A DNA stretch of 64,000 nt, from the NCBI RefSeq assembly GCF_964275005.1, contig NC_092705.1:20591723-20655722 (forward strand), read 5' to 3'. The position numbers and the translations under genes were made by a program. The DNA comes from Diadema setosum. Its lineage: Eukaryota; Echinodermata; Echinoidea; Diadematoida; Diadematidae. Position 1 is the first letter of the stretch. Each line of letters starts with the position of its first letter. Below, piece by piece: positions 42,891-54,900 of this stretch. A model generated the notes under the pieces. It saw only the letters and a program-made list of their open reading frames with translations, did not search any database and had not been told where the DNA came from.

Positions 42891-45800
42891 AGATGATGTG
42901 GTGCTTGTTTCCATGGAGAGACAATTCTTACTTGATGGGCAGACAAAGGACATTCATTTTACACACAAACACTATAAAGTTGATGACTCTATATTATTCT
43001 TATTTATACAACGCCTCAAAAGATTCTTATTGGTCAGCTGCTCTTTTTGTAGAGCATTTTTGAATAGCACATAGTGATGTCATCCATGTACAGTTATGTA
43101 CATGATAGGCTGCTAAGTATGCAGGTTAGCATTATTGCTCACCTCTGACAACTCAATATTCATATTTTTGCCATGAGCACTCTATCAGTTACTGTCAGTC
43201 ATTTTACTCAATCACTTCCTTGTCCAGTTGTACCAGTTGCCTTTCCTGAGAAATGGTTAGCAGTACACTGAAATATGATACCATGAAAGTCCTTGGCTTA
43301 GACCACACTCATCAACGTCCAAAATGTTGTGTAAAATAAAATACTGTAGTGGTCTTTATTCAAGCAATGGAACAAGATTTCACATTCTGTTAAAAATGAG
43401 ATTCTCTATTCCAATTGAATTTGCCTCACTTAGTAGAGCATCTTATCTTTTGCCACGTGCAAAATCTTGTGCCATTGCACTCTTGACCATTTACTATTTT
43501 GTATATATGGTGTGTGCTGAATAATATAATGACTTTTGGTCTGTTCACACTGTGATTATTATGGTCAAGATGAAAGTATTTTTCTTCTGTGATTAACCTG
43601 TTTCTTACAGGTTGGATAGTGCAATGTGTTTGCTCCGCAGGATTTGCTGTGTGGTAGGGTCATTAGATATTGTCTGGGGTCTAGCTTAGCTCCAATAATT
43701 GTAAAGAAAGAAGGAGAAATGACAAAACAGTATTATTGTTAGGGGCATTACAAGGGAAAATCATGCCGCAAATGCCCAACTTCTAGTCATATCTCCTGAC
43801 TTCTAAGAGAAGATACAATGTAGCTGCAAGTCTATGTACTCTTGATAGAAATATGCCATGTTATTTCTTACTTCTTAAAGAAGTCTCTATATTTGATTGA
43901 AAAAAAAGTAAGGGTCAACGCCTTTCTTCTCAGCACAAATACAGTACCTCTAAGATGTCACACATTGATTCTTGAGCTAAATTTTAAAACTTGCCATGTT
44001 TTGGATACTGTAGATGGACATGAACATCTTCATGTTTATGTTGGACACAGGGAGATCACAATTGACTTTAATTTTTGTCTGAAGTGTGGTTGTAGTGATT
44101 AGCTCTAGGTGATTTATTGTTTATGAATTGTTTGAAACATTATCAAGATTTTCATAATGGTAATACATGTATAGAGTAATAAATTAACTCTTTATTTGCC
44201 ATGGTGGAAACCCCCTGTGTGCCACGTTATCCTGAGACACAAAGGTAGTCATGCTTTGTGAAAGAATTCTGTTTTTCCAATCTATATAACTTCTGCAAAT
44301 ATCTGTTAAGCTGGACATAATAGCAAAGTTGAAGAGGAGTGCCAAGCTTTGCTTTGATATGAATTGCATGACAAATCTATTTCTATTTATTTTTTTTTTA
44401 ATAACCAGTTGCTACACGACTGTGAAGGCATGACTTTTACACATGAAACCGTGAGAGAAACTTCGAATGTACATGCAAACTTTGTTGGGAACACTGCTTG
44501 AAAGTCGATCACCACATAGAATGCAAGCTGTATGTAAAAGGAACAAAAGCGCTAGAAAAGCTTTCATTGTACCATGGGATTAGGCGATTTATCAATCGGT
44601 TTAAGCTGATTAGTGCGTTTGAGCTGAATGTGCGAAGTTGGCACGCCGTCGACTTAGTGGGATGTGCAAACATGGCACATAAAGAGTTAATGAAATTATA
44701 CCGAATGTGTGACATTGCCACTTGTTTGTAAACAAAGCAATTTGAAATCATATTTCATGCCTGACTTTAGAGTGTGTCCTTCAGGACAAACATTGCACTG
44801 TTACTTCAGTCAGTGAAATGAAACATTAGCTCAGTATGCAAAAGTATTTCCACACCAGTGACTGTATAAAGATTGTGACTGTTGTCACATTTTATGCTGG
44901 CATGATTGTCCATTCATATATCTATCAAGGCAAAGCAGATTTTGAACCCTACAAACAGCTCTTTCGTATGTCTTTATAACTTTACAAGGACTGAACACCT
45001 CATGTTGATTGGGAATTTACGCTCGTTTGTGGTTTTTGGTGACAAAGGCCTGTGTGGTATTTACATGCTTTATCTATTGTTTCTTCATGACACATTTTTC
45101 CAAGTTTTCTTTTCTTTTCCCTCATAAATGAACTTGGTGCTGCATTTTATATCTATTCTCGTAATGTATAAATATCATTTTGATGTGTGTATGAGTAATT
45201 AGTTTTTAAAGTCATTCTCATACTGTGTATGATTAATCGTGATACAAGCCTGTACATGTAATGTCATTCTCATACTGTGTTTGTATGATAACCATACTTT
45301 GGCTTAATATCTGTCAGTGTACAAGATACAATGTATCTAAAATTCATCAGTTATACTATGATATATACTGACCAGTGTGTCAATATACATATAATATATA
45401 TTCAAATTTCATGCATCCTGCATTGAGTAATGTTGTCATTAACAGCTCCAAAGTTTGCTTGCGTTCCCAACAGGATTTTATCAATAGTGTACTCACCAGC
45501 ATGTAAAATGCATGTGTATTTCTACATAAAAAAACAACAACAACAAAACAAAATAAAACAGAAGAAGTATTTTCACTTGTGCTGATAGTTATGAATGTGT
45601 GTGTATCACGTGATTTACTGGAGTTCCAAGAATGTTGTTGATTCCACTGCTGTCAGGCAACTGACCAAAGCCAGAACTATATTATCTAAATAATCAGTTC
45701 AGCATAAGTGTTCATTCCGAAAAAGATATCTAATAAACATATACGTGTACATGTATGTGTACACAACTAGAGAATGGTTTTACAATGAACTCATCAATTT

Positions 45801-46012
45801 AGTTGTGTATATGTTTATTAGCTCTGGGAATGGAACAATTTTGTCTACCTGTATTTTTACCCTATCTCTTCTTTTATTCATGTATTTTTTTAACAGTTTT
45901 GTAATGATGTTTGTTAGATTTTTCTCTGAAATAGACATATAAAACAAACAAATGACTTGCCTCCAAAATAACATTTAGACCAGAGGTAATTTTATTAGAA
46001 ATGATAATCTTA
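42891..46012. other. LIPT2 3' UTR and intergenic DNA
   Basis: AT-rich DNA, with no gene or mobile element recognised. The LIPT2 3' UTR occupies an unknown part of the left end. Confidence 0.5.
43335..43340 (+). terminator. Candidate LIPT2 polyadenylation signal
   Basis: AATAAA about 445 nt after the stop codon, followed by a T/G-rich stretch (GTGGTCTTTATT). It is one of several AATAAA hexamers in AT-rich DNA, so it is only a candidate. Confidence 0.3.
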
Positions 46013-46284
46013 CAGCGGGGCTCGACATTATTTTTTTTTTTTTCTCTGTGATGGCCCATTCGTGCCACTAAGATCTTTCAAAGTGAAATTTTGTTCCCCT
46101 CCGCCCCCAAAAAACAACAACGTTAAAACACACGCACACACAATGTAGTGGCCCAAAATAAAAGGAAACAAAATCCTTTGGAATTTTAAGTGCCTAATTT
46201 GGCCACTAAAGATAGCCTTGTCAGAAAATTGGTAGTCCAACATCAGATTTTAGTGGCCCCAGGCCACTGAACCATGGCTAGTGC
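46013..46284. mobile_element. MITE-like repeat with GGGCTCGACA end, copy 2
   Basis: Same order as the copy at 20799-21058: GGGCTCGACA, a T run, GGCCCATTCGTGCCACTA, GTGGCCCAAAATAAAAGGAA and GTGGCCCCAGGCCACTG. The right terminal repeat is not preserved. About 270 bp. Confidence 0.65.
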
Positions 46285-46307
46285 CAAAACCCCATAGTAA
46301 CACAGCT

Positions 46308-46310
<3 letters not shown>

Positions 46311-46381
<71 letters not shown>
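46311..46381. repeat. (TA)n microsatellite, about 35 units
   Basis: Uninterrupted TA repeat of about 70 bp. The long Tyr-Ile open frame over it is an artefact. Confidence 0.95.
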
Positions 46382-46384
<3 letters not shown>

Positions 46385-48540
46385 GGAGGGGGGTTGTTGA
46401 TTGTTTGGTTCATTTATGCAAACGAATACAATAATGTACACATATTCCAAAAATACAAACAGTGACAGATGCAATAGATATGATTTTAAAAAAAGTATTA
46501 AACAAGTAGAGAAACATTGACAAAGGTACAAAATATCGCAGTATACCAAGTACGGGAGACATACAGAATGCCTATACCATACTCACATATAAGGTTATCA
46601 TTACACGTAACCAAGGAGGTTGCCTAGTACAAGTGTACCTCCTTGACGTAACGTAGTACTTAGTGGTTTCAGCACATGTAAATGATTGTTATCGCATAAA
46701 ATCAGTTATTGGGAGTGAAAGGAGCTTCTTCAGCTCTAATGAAGACACGCTGAACTATTAGAACAGATACAGCTAGTTTCCTAGGTACAGAGATGCAGAG
46801 TCCCCCGCTGAGGCAGACGCAACGAATGTAGATTGAAAACATCGTACCAGGTAAACAATTTAGGAGCTGGTTAGTAAATTTTGCGCATAGCATTATTACA
46901 AATGAATTTTTACATATTATGCACTTGATGCCAAAAGATATCTGGACGATCGACATTTATTTCTACTGACAATATTAATCATCTCAATCCCTAATTTCTC
47001 GTACAGCATAATACTAAATCCCTCGAATAGAATGGAAGAAAATGTCACTTGACGTTTCTTCCAAAGTACTGTCTTGTACTCGGGTATGAACCAATCGATG
47101 ACAAAAAAAAAAAAAAAAAAAAAAACTGTATGTGGAATCGATTCTATGTTTAGAGATCGATTCACTCATTTTCTCTCCCTTTACTGCCACGCCCCCTCGA
47201 AATCCCCGGAATGACTTCCCCTGTTTTCTTAGAAAGGGGCGGAACATACCAGAGCGATCTTATGATCAATAGCAAACTATCTTAATTGTCAGCAAGGATC
47301 AGTGAAAATTAGAGAAGAGTTGATGGTCACTAGCTTGATCAGGCAGTCTCACCTTTGCTGATTTGTTATGTTACCATTTTTAGAAGAAACTTTATAATGT
47401 TGTTGAAAAAGAACATGATGAACTTTCATTTATAAGTTAGTCTAATTTAACAGGGTTTTGTTGAATCATGAATGAAATGTGTCATAACGAATATAGATAA
47501 ACTCTGAATAAGTCTATCAATATTTCTGTACATTCGATTTCCACTAAATTTCTAGTTATTATGGTTGATTTGTATAATCAGAAATGGGATGCATTTGAGA
47601 TGACATGTGCAATAATGGTGAACAGTTTAATGTATGATTTTATAGCATGTTCTGTTTTGTGGAAGTTAGAGCAATTGATATTTATATAAGGATTCGTGGG
47701 AAAATATCTGCATGGGAAATTGCTGCAAATTTCTGCTTCTGTTTCTGTTTCGGTTCCGTTGGCATACTCGATCAGAATTAAACTGTACTCCACCAACATT
47801 CATTGTGATTGGTGACTCATGGGATGTGCACAGCATGAGAAGTGTTTCACATTTTGAGTCTGCATTGGAGGTAGACGTGAGTGTTTCCTCATCAAGTAAA
47901 TATTCCAATCCACTGCTGTCCTGTGGAAGAATGTGTACGTTGTACTGATGTGTACGTCTCCCTTGGTCAGTGTCCTTTGGATTTTTAATTCTGCTGTTCC
48001 CTCTGGTTGTTCTTCCCTCTCTGTTATTTATTTTGATGTAGGCGTCGGCCTCACAATTCCTCAGCTTCTCCATTCATGATTTTGTACAGTGTAATAGGTG
48101 AAGTCTAGAAATTCTCCTCCTAAAGCTTACTCTTCTTACCTGAGAAATATACATGTACATGTATATGATCCTCATACCATGTATCATTCACAACCAACGA
48201 CTTTATTCTACAAATTAATAAACAAAATAGTATTCTAAAAATGAGCATTAATTGTTTAGGGTGGCTGAGAAAGTTAATGGAGATCCTCAGAAGTCCTGAT
48301 CCACATTGAAATATTGTGTATCATTTAAAATCATAACTATAACGTGTAGCATATGGGGATCGAATTTGATTTAGCAGACATTTGTTTTAACAACGAAAAG
48401 GGCCCAGAGCCCGGCAGAGATTTTTAGTGTTGCCTTGATTATTTTTTTTTTTACCAAATCCCACCATCATATATCCTAACTACATCCCATGATGTTTTAA
48501 TTATTTTTCCTGTCCTTTTTTTTTTTTTTTGCTCCATAAC
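46382..48540. other. Intergenic; unassigned open frame 47666-48073 (minus)
   Basis: Mostly AT-rich DNA with a poly-A run at 47103. The 135-codon minus-strand frame at 47666-48073 has a hydrophilic, Arg/Asn-repeat-bearing C-terminal part and no domain I recognise. No splice or promoter signal was found that links it to a gene. Confidence 0.25.
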
Positions 48541-48544
48541 GACA

Positions 48545-48609
48545 TTTAGAAGAAGGAGGAGAATGAAAAGAAGAAGAAGGAGAAGAAGAAGAAGAGGAAG
48601 AAGCAGAAT

Positions 48610-48640
<31 letters not shown>

Positions 48641-48738
48641 AAGAAGAAGAAGAAAAAGGAGCAGGAGAAGAAGAGCTAAGAAGAAGAAGAAAAAAGAAGA
48701 AAAAATACAAAGAGGATAAAGAAAAAGGAAATGGAAAT
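48545..48738. repeat. Purine-strand (AAG)n tract before the NHE promoter
   Basis: About 190 bases of almost pure A/G on the plus strand, mainly AAG/GAA units with GGA variants, ending about 60 bp before an ETS-like motif. Such mirror-like purine tracts can form triplex DNA (known for GAA repeats). The encoded Leu/Ser runs are artefacts. Confidence 0.9.
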
Positions 48739-48779
48739 AGAAATGGCACTCACGGAAACACACACAGAAAAGAGATCAC

Positions 48780-48904
48780 AATCGATTCATATCACAGGAC
48801 ACCGGAAGTGAAAACACCTCCCACTACCTGATCAATCGATTGTGAAGCTACGCGAATATCTAGCTGAACGTACAGCTAAGCAGTGAAGGTAATAAGAAGC
48901 AAAC
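48780..48904 (+). promoter_or_regulatory. Probable promoter/5' UTR of the SLC9 gene
   Basis: ACCGGAAGTG at 48801-48810 is a consensus ETS site. It is framed by two AATCGATT motifs (48780-48787 and 48834-48841). No TATA box was seen. The start codon follows at 48905 in a good context (AAACATGG). Confidence 0.45.
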
Positions 48905-49202
48905 ATGGCCTCCTTTCGCCGGGATGCACCGGCCCAGGTGATCATCACCACCTCAATAGTTTTAATTTTGGTCGTCTGTTGTCGGTCGCAGACAACCATC
49001 GGCAGCACCACAAGCACAAGTCTCGGCTGCGAGGTGGAGCCGGGAAAAGTCGCCTTGCAAAACGTCGAAAAGCAGCATCGACAGGACTCGCTGAACTTGT
49101 TATTGTTCCTCGTGCTGTTGGTTGTCACAATCCTCACAACATGGCTGTTCAAACACCACCGCTTTCGCTTCATGCACGAGACAGGCCTAGCAATGATATA
49201 CG
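48905..49202 (+). CDS. SLC9A6/7/9: SLC9A6/7/9-type Na+/H+ exchanger exon 1
   Basis: Residues 1-99 and the first base of Gly100; donor ACG|gttagt. A hydrophobic segment (residues 11-27) acts as signal anchor or signal peptide. A Ser/Thr-rich luminal stretch follows, then [20 protein letters not shown] (TM, residues 62-82), the cytosolic [19 protein letters not shown], and the start of the next TM. Human NHE6 and NHE9 carry HRQDSLNILLF and [14 protein letters not shown] here, the hallmark of the endosomal branch. These exchangers swap luminal H+ for Na+/K+ and set endosomal pH. Vertebrates have three paralogs. Which one this equals cannot be told from 225 residues, and a single invertebrate ancestor gene is likely. 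Confidence 0.94.
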
Positions 49203-50073
49203 GTTAGTAGTAAACCATCGATCCTTACGAGGAACCCGAGACTATCTCTTACTGATACAACGTATCTTGTTCTTCTAATCTATAGATCTTCTTGTCAAAA
49301 TATGTAATGCATGAACAGTAAATTTACAGTAGTAAACTCCCAGAGAGAATGTGCAGGTGATGGATAGACTGTTTGGTGTCGGTGTTGTGTAGTCAAAGAC
49401 CATGAAGACCACCACCAGTCCGAAGGGAGGATAAACTTCACACGAGTTGTATGTTGATTACAGCATGCGCGGGCGTTTCATGGCATGCAGCAGTCTTCAT
49501 CAGTCTCGGCAGCTTGTTGTTGATGAGGAATGTCATTACATTGGCTTGCTGCTTTGACAAGACAGGCATGATCAGATGGATGATGCATGATGTTGTTATT
49601 CAACTAATGTAACGTTACACTGCACTGATCGAAGGCAAAGCAAACTACTTTGCAATCATATCAGGAAATGATACTTCCTAACTTTTAATCAGTGTGTTTG
49701 TGTGTGTGTTTGTTGAATAGATCAGATGCATTATACTTTTTTTTTTTTTAGTCACCCATCATGACCTATGTATGATGTACTCATACCAGTTAATAAACAA
49801 GCTTTTTGCCTCCAAAATTAAATGCACAATGAGTTGGCTGTCTTAACCTTATGGCAAGAAATGCAGACCATACCATTGTTGACAAAAACACAAGATGATT
49901 GCCAACTAGTAGTAGTATAACTGATCGCCAACTAGTATGAAACTCTGTGAGCAAATTAACTTTACACATTTTCTTTATTATCAATAGTAAATACCTTTGT
50001 TAGGAAATAATGTATGATAGGAATGCAGGATGTGTTGATCATGTGTCAAGTTGTACCCATGTGAATATTTTCA
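49203..50073. other. SLC9 intron 1, left part
   Basis: AT-rich intron DNA, T run at 49738, short direct repeat of an AACTAGTA-type motif near 49907 and 49931. No gene. Confidence 0.5.
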
Positions 50074-50875
50074 AATTGGATAATTCCGTGAAGTTGGGCA
50101 CAAAGTGTTACATTTTAGCATAACTCAATACTAATTATGCTATACATATATTCTTTATAGGCTTTACATTTGTATTGAGACCATACATTTTCCTGGAAAT
50201 TTTGTGCCATTCAGACTCAGTTTTGATGAAGTTATTAAAAAAAAATGTAACGGTGTCCTGTAGCATCGTGACGTGTCCATGTAGCATCGTGATAGTTAAA
50301 ATCTGGTCCTAAAAGACAAATTAATGCAATTAGCTTGACCAAAATTTGATATGATATGCATAATTACTAGATTAGTCAGATAGCTAAATATCTTAACTCT
50401 ATTTTCCACAGTTTACTTTTACAAGAAAATTACACAATGTGTCACTATGCTACACGGTGTCCACCAAATGTAACAAAAAAGGACACCACGTGGCATCGTG
50501 ATACATTTTGTAATTTTCTTTTAAAATTAAAACTGTGTACAGGAAATTTGAGATATTTAGCTTTCTGACTAATCTAGTAAATATGCATATTGCATCAAAT
50601 TTTGGTCAAGCTAATTGCCATAATTTGTCTCTTAGGACCAAATGTTAAAATTTCACGATGCTACATGGACACGTCACGACCGTTACATAATAACTTCATC
50701 AAAATTGAGTCTGAATGGCACAAAATTTCCAGGAAAATGTGTGGCCTCAATGCAAATGTAAAGCCTACAAACAATAAATGTATAGCATGATTAATATTGA
50801 GTTCTGCTGAAATGTATTTTTCAAATATCACGATGCTATATGGACACTGCCCCAACTTCATGGAATTACCCAATT
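50074..50875. mobile_element. 800-bp hairpin element in SLC9 intron 1
   Basis: Arms of about 390 bp meet near 50465-50475 with little loop. Ends AATTGGATAATTCC and GGAATTACCCAATT pair, and the pairing continues through TAGCATCGTGA, GGTCAAGCTAAT-type and TTTTGTGCCATTCAG blocks to the centre. Arms have diverged by scattered substitutions and small indels. No coding. Foldback-type element or inverted duplicate. Confidence 0.85.
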
Positions 50876-51036
50876 ACACTTTTCATAATAATACTGGTTT
50901 GTTTCTATTTTTTCACCCACTTATTTGAAGGGTACTGTACTTGGTCAGTATAGACCAATGTGAAATTTGGGTGTTTTTTTTTTTTTAAATGTGCATGTTG
51001 TCATATTCTTCCTCATGTTTTTATTTCCTACCTCAG

Positions 51037-51257
51037 GAGTAATCGTGGGGGTGATAGTATTCTACGTATCCAGTGGAAATGGGGAGGATTCTTACGTGGC
51101 TGTAGAGAAGGGCAAATGTGGATCAGGCATCGCCCCTATGGATCTCTATCTCCACTTGGTGTACGATGAGTTGGGTTCACAGAACGTCACCTTCCTCTAC
51201 ATCCGTGACAGCGTAGTGGGCCAGGTCCAGGAGAAATCGCGTGACTTTGGGTCAAAG
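51037..51257 (+). CDS. SLC9A6/7/9: SLC9A6/7/9-type exchanger exon 2
   Basis: Residues 100-173, phase 1 in and 0 out; acceptor tcctacctcag, donor AAG|gtcagt. It completes the TM (VIVGVIVFYV) and encodes the large luminal loop, with one N-glycosylation site (NVT at 149-151) and one Cys (127). The loop is the least conserved part of the family, and only the flanks match human NHE6/9 clearly. Confidence 0.88.
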
Positions 51258-51390
51258 GTCAGTTGAGGAAAGAAGAGACACACAGAAAGTTCTCAGACAT
51301 AATCCTATAAAGTTGTACTTCCACCTCAGCACAATAGCTTAAATTACATATCCACCCAGTATAGGAGTCAGTGTAGAATTTCATAGCATT

Positions 51391-51888
51391 TGTGTGATGA
51401 TATAGTTTTGGGGGGAGATGGGACTTCAGGTTTCCAACATTATTGTGAGATAATGAGAAACCTCTTAGGCGTTGCATCAAAATTATGGCCAGCAGGATCC
51501 CTCAGGATCCTGCTTGAATCAGGATCGTGAGGGATCCTGCTGGTCATAATTTTGATGCAATGCCTAATAAGATATGAAAGAGCGTACAGTTCTACGAGGA
51601 ATTAAAAGTTTGTCTGATGAAATTGGTTTTGAAATGGCTGAGATATCCAAAAACAAAGAGGTACTAAAAGAGGTGGAACCTACCATTTATTAGGACCACT
51701 TTGCTTTACTCTGTTTTTTTTTTTTTTTTTGTATCTCGGCCATTTCAGAACCAATTTTCATCAAATAAACTTTCAATCCTTTTAGAATTGTATCCTCTTT
51801 AATATTTCGTAAGTGGTTTCTTATCTCACAAACAGTTAAAATCTGAATCTCCCATCTCAACCAAAACTATACCATCCCTTTAACCAGT
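51391..51888. mobile_element. TTAAAGGGATGGTA-type MITE, copy 1, split by a hairpin
   Basis: Same order as 52384-52783: GAGATGGG, GAGATAATGAG, ATATGAAAGAG, TTGGTTTTGAAATGGCT and the mirrored right half ending ACCATCCCTTTAA. The left arm is interrupted at 51468-51564 by the 97-bp hairpin. The inner part contains a run of 18 T. Confidence 0.85.
51468..51564. mobile_element. 97-bp hairpin MITE, copy 2 (nested)
   Basis: GGCGTTGCATCAAAATTAT to its complement, flanked by TA on both sides. Copy 1 at 6140-6236 has the same length. The host copy at 52384 shows AACCTCTTATGAAATATG without the insertion, so TA is the target duplication. Confidence 0.92.
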
Positions 51889-52383
51889 CGCTTTCTCTCT
51901 CTCTTTTTTTTTTAATCCTCATGGAAATGATTCAGAAATTGAAAGTGCTGATGTGGAAGTTAGTAGAAAATTTGCATCAACTGTTTGCTTGATGATGAAT
52001 CTTTACAGATGCCACTCTTACCCCCCCCCCCCCACATCAGGTATTTATGTGAATTTACTGCAATGTGTCTACAGTATCTGAAAGTCCATAGGAAAATAAA
52101 GTGGATTGCAAATAGCATGGTACTCCCAGCAACTGTAGTCAATGCAGCTTCAATGAAGGTTTAGTAGACAACATATTGGGAGGCCTATTGAATGTGATTT
52201 CTATAGCAAACCTCTTTCATGCTCTTGATGGTATCCATGGTATTCTAAGTTTCAAATGCATGAACCTCCCTTGGTTGGGAAATAAAACAAAGCAAAGACA
52301 AAACTAGATTATGTAATGAAATACGGGCAATGGTTTCATGTATGCGCATTTGCCCTGTCTGTAATCGTATCACAGTATCCAGG

Positions 52384-52783
52384 TTAAAGGGATGGTATAG
52401 TCTTGGTTGAGATGGGGCTTTAGGTTTTCAACTTTTTTGCGTGTGAGATAATGAGGAACCTCTTATGAAATATGAAAGAGTATATAATTCTAAGAGGAAT
52501 TCAAAGTTTATTTCATGAAAATTGGTTTTGAAATGGCTCTATATCCAAAACAATGTGATCTTGATAAAAGGCAAGACTCACCTTTTATTAGGATTGCAGC
52601 TTTGTTTTACTTTTTTTGTTGGATATAGAACTCAGCCATTTGAAGACCAATTTTCATTAAATAAGCTTTGAATTCCTTTCAGAATTGTATGCTTTTTAAC
52701 ATTTTATAAGTGGGTTCTGAATATTTTGCAAAAAGTTTAAAGCTGAATCCTCATCTCAACCAATTCTGTACCATCCCTTAAAA
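52384..52783. mobile_element. TTAAAGGGATGGTA-type MITE, copy 2 (undisturbed)
   Basis: 400 bp, inverted ends TTAAAGGGATGGTATAG and CTGTACCATCCCTTAA, continued by TTGGTTGAGATG and CATCTCAACCAA. No coding. An (AAAC)n tract follows directly at 52785-52808. Confidence 0.85.
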
Positions 52784-53184
52784 AACAAACAAACAAACAA
52801 ACAAACAAAACAGTAAAGACAGATTTGACCAAACCTCTGTTTGCTATTCTGATGTGCTAGAAGCTACCTGGGATCCATGCTGGCAGTGTTGCAATGCAAA
52901 TTTTGTTCCAGTGTGATATTCTTCTTCAGAATATTTTTCGTTTTTGGGGTGACTGGATAACACTATCATAACTAATGTAGGACTGCTTTTGAGGTATATG
53001 TTTCATTAAATCTTAAGATGATATATTACTGGTGGTATTTGTTTCTGACCCAAAGCTGCCAAAATCAATAAACATTTATAGCACAGCACATGTACATGTA
53101 TAGTGAATGGTATCACCCCTGAAAATTTCCATAACAAATATGTCATTGCTGTACTTTATTTGTTTTCTTAATTTCCTCTGACAG

Positions 53185-53262
53185 CTTCAATTTGATCCGG
53201 AAATATTCTTCAACATCTTGCTTCCTCCAATCATATTCTATGCTGGCTACAGTCTGAAACGG
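53185..53262 (+). CDS. SLC9A6/7/9: SLC9A6/7/9-type exchanger exon 3 (FFNILLPPI motif)
   Basis: 78 nt, phase 0 on both sides, residues 174-199. [20 protein letters not shown] then GYSLKR is nearly identical to human NHE6/9 ([24 protein letters not shown]). FFNILLPPI corresponds to the segment linked to inhibitor binding in NHE1. The acceptor is tcctctgacag and the donor is CGG|gtaagg. The exon could be skipped without a frameshift. Confidence 0.96.
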
Positions 53263-53827
53263 GTAAGGATATATTGATATATTTCTTATGGCTGATTTCT
53301 GTATACAGGATTTTCATCAGTTGTAAAGTTATTCTTTTGCATTGCAGTGGTTCATTAGCAGGTTTTCATACCTTCTTTTGCCTCCCAGAGAGAAATCAGT
53401 TTGTCTTGAATCAAATTAGTCCTGTGAACTATTTTCTGACATTTTGAAATTGTTAATGGAATTTAAGTCATACTTAGGTCAAAATTTAGAGTTATCAAGT
53501 ATGAAAATACCTTGAAGAAAACCTCGCTGTGAGTTACACACAAAATGCTGTTCATAAGGTAAAAGCTCAGTACAACAAATCACTGAAACATGCAAAATAG
53601 GTGATAAAACTTCATGTTGTTTGAAATATTCTTCATATCTATAATTGTGGTTGAATTTTGTGTAGCTGTTGTGTTTTTTAGTAATGTGTGAAGGAAAAAT
53701 TTGTCATTTTATCGTTTTCCAGCTGGAAAAAGGCAAGACTGAAACATTTCATTAGAATGTCATGTAATCTACTTAAAATATACAAAATTTGTCGAAGAAA
53801 TGACAAGGTTTCCTTTCGTCTTTGCAG
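53263..53827. other. SLC9 intron 3
   Basis: 565 bp, AT-rich, nothing recognised. Confidence 0.6.
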
Positions 53828-53904
53828 AGACACTTTTTCCGCAATCTGGGGTCAATCCTGACATATGCTTTTGCTGGAACATTAATCTCCTTCTTGGTTG
53901 TGGG
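53828..53904 (+). CDS. SLC9A6/7/9: SLC9A6/7/9-type exchanger exon 4 (last in window)
   Basis: 77 nt, residues 200-224 and two bases of Gly225; acceptor gtctttgcag, donor GGG|gtaagt. [20 protein letters not shown] then SFLVVG matches human [20 protein letters not shown]. The next expected segment (human GNLMYGV and later SATDPV) was not found before base 64000, so about two thirds of the protein lies to the right. Confidence 0.95.
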
Positions 53905-54639
53905 GTAAGTTATAACATTTACAACTTCTTGTTGTGAAGTGCTATGGAGAAAGCAAGAGAGAGAGAAAGATAGATAAGGCCCTCTCTTTTGCATAGTGTG
54001 GTGAAGTATTAAAACAGAAAGTAGTCGTAGATTAAAGACACATTTATTCACTTTGTGGCACATTTTTTGGTGTGCTTTCTTTTCTGATCAGCACAGTGCA
54101 CAAGTTTGTTGCAGGTTGGGAGCTGTAAATTACCCTGTTCATGCAAACAATCACACTTTGACTTTCTTGTCGGACTGTTGTATCATTTTCACCTGATTGT
54201 GTGTGTCCAACTTACATTTCAACAATGGCTACTGTCTTCTTTTAAAAAAAAATTCATTTGGAGGTGGGATAAACTGAAAACCCACGATGTATAAAATAGA
54301 TCTCTAAGTTCACTGCCATATATGCAAACAAATGCTGTGGGTTCACATAAAGAGTTTTGAACAGAAGCATTTGCACAAAAGAAAAAAATAGTATAGTGCC
54401 AGAACAACTAGGATACATACTCATCAAGCACGTACTGTTTTTCATATAGTGACATCTGTCCATTGCACACTGTCTTTCTCTGAGTCATCATCATTTGGAC
54501 TTTGATAGTACATCAATGCATTCCTGCTCCCACTTGTTATTCTGGGAAAAATGTTTGACTAGAAATGTTGAGGGCTTCCACCTCTAATGTTTGCCATCTC
54601 ATAGAAACATTTCCGCAAGGTGGAGTGCAATGTTTGCAG

Positions 54640-54900
54640 TTTGACAGTCAGGCACGTGGTTGGTGTAGTAGACTCAAGGACATTAGATCATGGGTTCTGA
54701 CCCTCCACAGTGTGTTTTAGCCAATACCTAACACCCAAGATGCTTTGCTGGACTATGGTACTCAGTCAGTGGCATTGTCTAGGTAATGATAACGTTAGGA
54801 CCTCTTGACAGAACAGTGCTTACTCTATTTACATGTTGAGGATGAGTCCCAAATATCTCGGGCAAGTGTCTATGGGAAATGTAGGTTGTAGCAAAATCAG
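54640..54900 (+). mobile_element. Possible tRNA-derived SINE
   Basis: A segment GGCACGTGGTTGGTGTAGTA (A-box-like) is followed 30-40 bp later by GGGTTCTGACCC (B-box-like). Then comes a body with CAATACCTAACACCCAAGATG. The tail is not defined. Weaker than the SINE at 5660. Confidence 0.45.

Noticed and set aside
46311..46381. Long Tyr/Ile open frame
   Set aside because: Product of a (TA)n microsatellite.
47666..48073. 135-codon open frame on the minus strand, and the opposing 78-codon frame at 47712-47948
   Set aside because: No recognisable family, no promoter or splice context, Arg/Asn repeats from a low-complexity stretch. Kept only as an unassigned frame.
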